This document shows, piece after piece, positions 62,168 through 64,000 of a DNA stretch of 64,000 nt. The stretch's first letter is position 1, and each line of letters begins with the position of its first letter. The stretch covers positions 2,811,478-2,875,477 of the forward strand of contig JAQFVV010006231.1 in the NCBI GenBank assembly GCA_028023455.1, written 5' to 3'. The DNA is from Epiperipatus broadwayi. Its lineage: Eukaryota > Onychophora > Udeonychophora > Euonychophora > Peripatidae. The translations under genes were made by a program, and so were the position numbers. The notes below the pieces were generated by a model that saw only the letters and a program-made list of their open reading frames with translations, was not told the DNA's origin and made no database searches.

Positions 62168-63241
62168 ATAACACAGAATTCTTCCAACAAAATTAAGGAA
62201 TGGCTATGGGCTCACCATTGTCTCCCCTGATTAACAATATTTACATGAAAGAACTTGAAACCACAGCCATAAAAAGTACTCCTTATCCACCTAAAGTTTG
62301 GCTTCACTATGTGAATGATACATTTGTTGTATGGCCAAATGGTGAAGCATTGCTACAAACTTTCTGGACACACATCAACAACATATCACCTTCAATTAAA
62401 TTCACAATAGAACCAGAACAAGAACAAAAATTGGCATTCTTAGATGTTCTTGTGACAAGACTGCCTCGTGGCAAAATCAAAACTAGTTTACCAAAAACCT
62501 ACACATACAGGAAAATACCTAGCCTATACATCTAATCATGCCAGAAACACAAAACATTGGAATTATACTATCACTGTGGAACAGAGCAAAGAAAGTTTGT
62601 TCAGAAACTGGTGATTTGGAAAAAGAAAAGATTTATATAGAACAAACTCTTAAGAAAAATGGTTATCCATCAGCTTTTATTAAGAAAACATTAAATAGAC
62701 AACAAAAAGAACCACCAAGAGAAAAGACAATTATTGGTACTGTAGTGTATCCATACATTCCAAAAATAGCAGACAAATTAAGGAAAATCTGCAATCAGTA
62801 TAACATCAGAACAGCTTTCCAGAGTCATACCACACTATGAGAAATTCTAACATCTACAAAGCCTAAACTTGAAATGCTGCAAAGAAAAAACTGCATCTAT
62901 GAAATACCATGTGAATGTGGAAGAACATATATTGGTGAAACCAGAAGTCCCATTCAAAAGCACTTGCAAGAACATAAACTGATGATTAGAAGAGAAAAAC
63001 AGATGTGTCTAAGGTAGCAGACCATGTATGGACCAATGAACATATGTTCGATTGGGAAAGTACAAAAATATTGGACAAAGAAGAAAAGGTACAAAGAAGA
63101 AAATTTAAAGAAGCTGCTCACATGACAATGGCAAAAAATCCCATAAGCCAACCTAGTGTGACTATACATAATGTATGGAAACCACTAATCAACTTTGCTC
63201 TGAGGAAAAAGTGGAGAAATCAGGAGGAACCTCATAGATAA
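62168..63241 (+). pseudogene. Penelope-like element RT/GIY-YIG, broken
   Basis: The sequence starts within the RT palm (EFFQQN, a stop, then GMAMGSPLSPLINNIYMKEL), goes on to the catalytic box, and reads LAFLDVLVTRL. The YVDD box is YVND (62308-62319), losing one catalytic Asp. Frame breaks occur near 62521 and 62840. The connector (GYPSAFIKKTL, VVYPYIPKIADKLRK) and the GIY-YIG domain (IYEIPCECGRTYIGE at 62893-62940) are still readable, then ADHVWTNEHMFDWE and NPISQPS in another frame. It belongs to a different lineage from the pair at 32.5-36 kb (MGSPLSP against MGLPVV). Confidence 0.88.
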
Positions 63242-63272
63242 GTATATGAAATTATTACATACTGTTGCCTTT

Positions 63273-63352
63273 GGCAGGATGGCTCAGTTGGTTAGAGCGT
63301 TACCTTAAAATTCAATTATCAAGAATCTAAAGACCCAGGTTCGAATCCCATG
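63273..63352 (+). other. tRNA-like sequence in the Penelope-like 3' tail
   Basis: GGATGGCTCAGTTGGTTAGA gives a good A box with a D-arm that pairs (GCTC/GAGC), and GGTTCGAATCC gives a B box at 63339. The spacing between them is longer than in a normal tRNA, the T stem does not pair well and the acceptor ends do not match, so it is not a working tRNA gene. It may be a pol III promoter module. Confidence 0.55.
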
Positions 63353-63383
63353 CTAGTACTGTCACTGGTCAGGCCAGCAACAC

Positions 63384-63421
63384 CTGAAGAAGAGGGGAGA
63401 AAAATACCTCTTGAAACATTG
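63384..63421 (+). ncRNA. Hammerhead-like core in the Penelope-like tail
   Basis: CTGAAGA (63384), AGAGG paired with CCTCT (63391 and 63407), then GAAAC (63413) follow the hammerhead core order. Penelope-like elements are known to carry hammerhead motifs in their terminal repeats. Here the position after GT is G rather than A, C or T, and one T is unpaired, so this copy is probably inactive. Confidence 0.35.
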
Positions 63422-63532
63422 TGCATATACTAACCTGTTTGCTGTGATATTACTAACATTTGTTTGCTGTGATATTACTAACAGTTGGTGCATATACTAA
63501 CCTGTTTGCTGTGATATTACTAACAGTTGAAT
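63421..63532 (+). repeat. Short tandem repeats in the Penelope-like tail
   Basis: TTTGCTGTGATATTACTAAC occurs three times, and GTGCATATACTAACCTG twice, giving a mixed tandem array directly after the hammerhead-like core. Confidence 0.85.
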
Positions 63533-64000
63533 GCATTTGAAATATTTAATTAAAATTAAATTTTCTAAAGACATTCAAAACACATATTAGATGATGGAAA
63601 TAGTCCAATATAAAAATACAGCTAGAACACCATCATCACAAACCTTCAGAAAATCATATCAACAATTTGTTTAAAATTCTGCTTCAAAGTTACTCCTTTC
63701 ATTACTTTACTTACATTTGTAATTTTTACTCCATATCTCATATCTTTTTCATTTAGTTATCTTTTATGTTTTCTATTTTATCAATTTACATTGCCTATGA
63801 TAAATATTTTAACATTTTTTCTAAACTCATCTATATCTTATGTAAACAAACATTTCCAAATATTTTAATTTCACTTTTTTATATCTCATTATTTTCTGTA
63901 ATTAAATATACTATTTCATATAAATATTTTTTTTCTACTAAATTTTAATTTTAATCCCTACATGTTTATTACTTCTTTTTTTGGACAATAGCTTTAATAA
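63533..64000. other. No gene seen
   Basis: AT-rich sequence to the window end; the 60-codon frame at 63766 is low-complexity. Confidence 0.6.

Noticed and set aside
63273-63352. A functional tRNA gene
   Set aside because: A and B boxes exist, but their spacing is too long, the T stem does not pair well and the acceptor ends do not match.

Overview
This is AT-rich animal nuclear DNA. It carries part of one spliced host gene, buried in long introns and intergenic DNA full of mobile-element remains. Nothing looks bacterial: there are no operons and no long uninterrupted host ORFs, splice sites are GT-AG (one GC-AG), and microsatellites are long. The mix of elements (Penelope-like elements with GIY-YIG endonuclease, a tRNA-derived SINE, mariner, gypsy remains, many foldback repeats) and the large gene size fit a lophotrochozoan, perhaps a cephalopod mollusc. 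That assignment is an impression, not proof.

The host gene is a phospholipase D of the PLD1/PLD2 (PX-PH) type on the + strand. Eight exons are visible between 21473 and 45201. They cover the first HKD catalytic motif, the variable loop, and the conserved stretch leading towards the second catalytic half. Reading phase carries through every junction. The N-terminal PX/PH exons and the second HKD exons were not found and presumably lie outside the window.

Layout. 1-8.4 kb: no gene; degenerate ~330-bp repeats and small foldback elements. 8.5-15.2 kb: an LTR retrotransposon on the minus strand with ~1.65-kb LTRs, a gag-like coiled-coil ORF and no pol. 17.2-17.95 kb: a solo LTR with a CTAGG target duplication, containing a 29-bp minisatellite. 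21.5-45.2 kb: the PLD exons, with introns holding two SINEs, a deleted mariner, a gypsy integrase fragment, and a head-to-head pair of Penelope-like elements (32.5-36.0 kb) split by a later insertion. 42.7-59.1 kb: further copies of that inserted element, foldback repeats, a third SINE and a LINE 3' fragment. 62.2-63.5 kb: a broken Penelope-like element with a tRNA-like and hammerhead-like tail.

The most interesting material is a dispersed foldback family with five copies (33.7, 42.7, 48.4, 50.3 and 58.7 kb). Each copy contains a sequence that can be laid out as a type I hammerhead ribozyme. Three copies are flanked by perfect 12-14-bp target duplications, which suggests retrotransposition rather than cut-and-paste movement. 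These elements probably depend on Penelope-like machinery, but that link is inferred.
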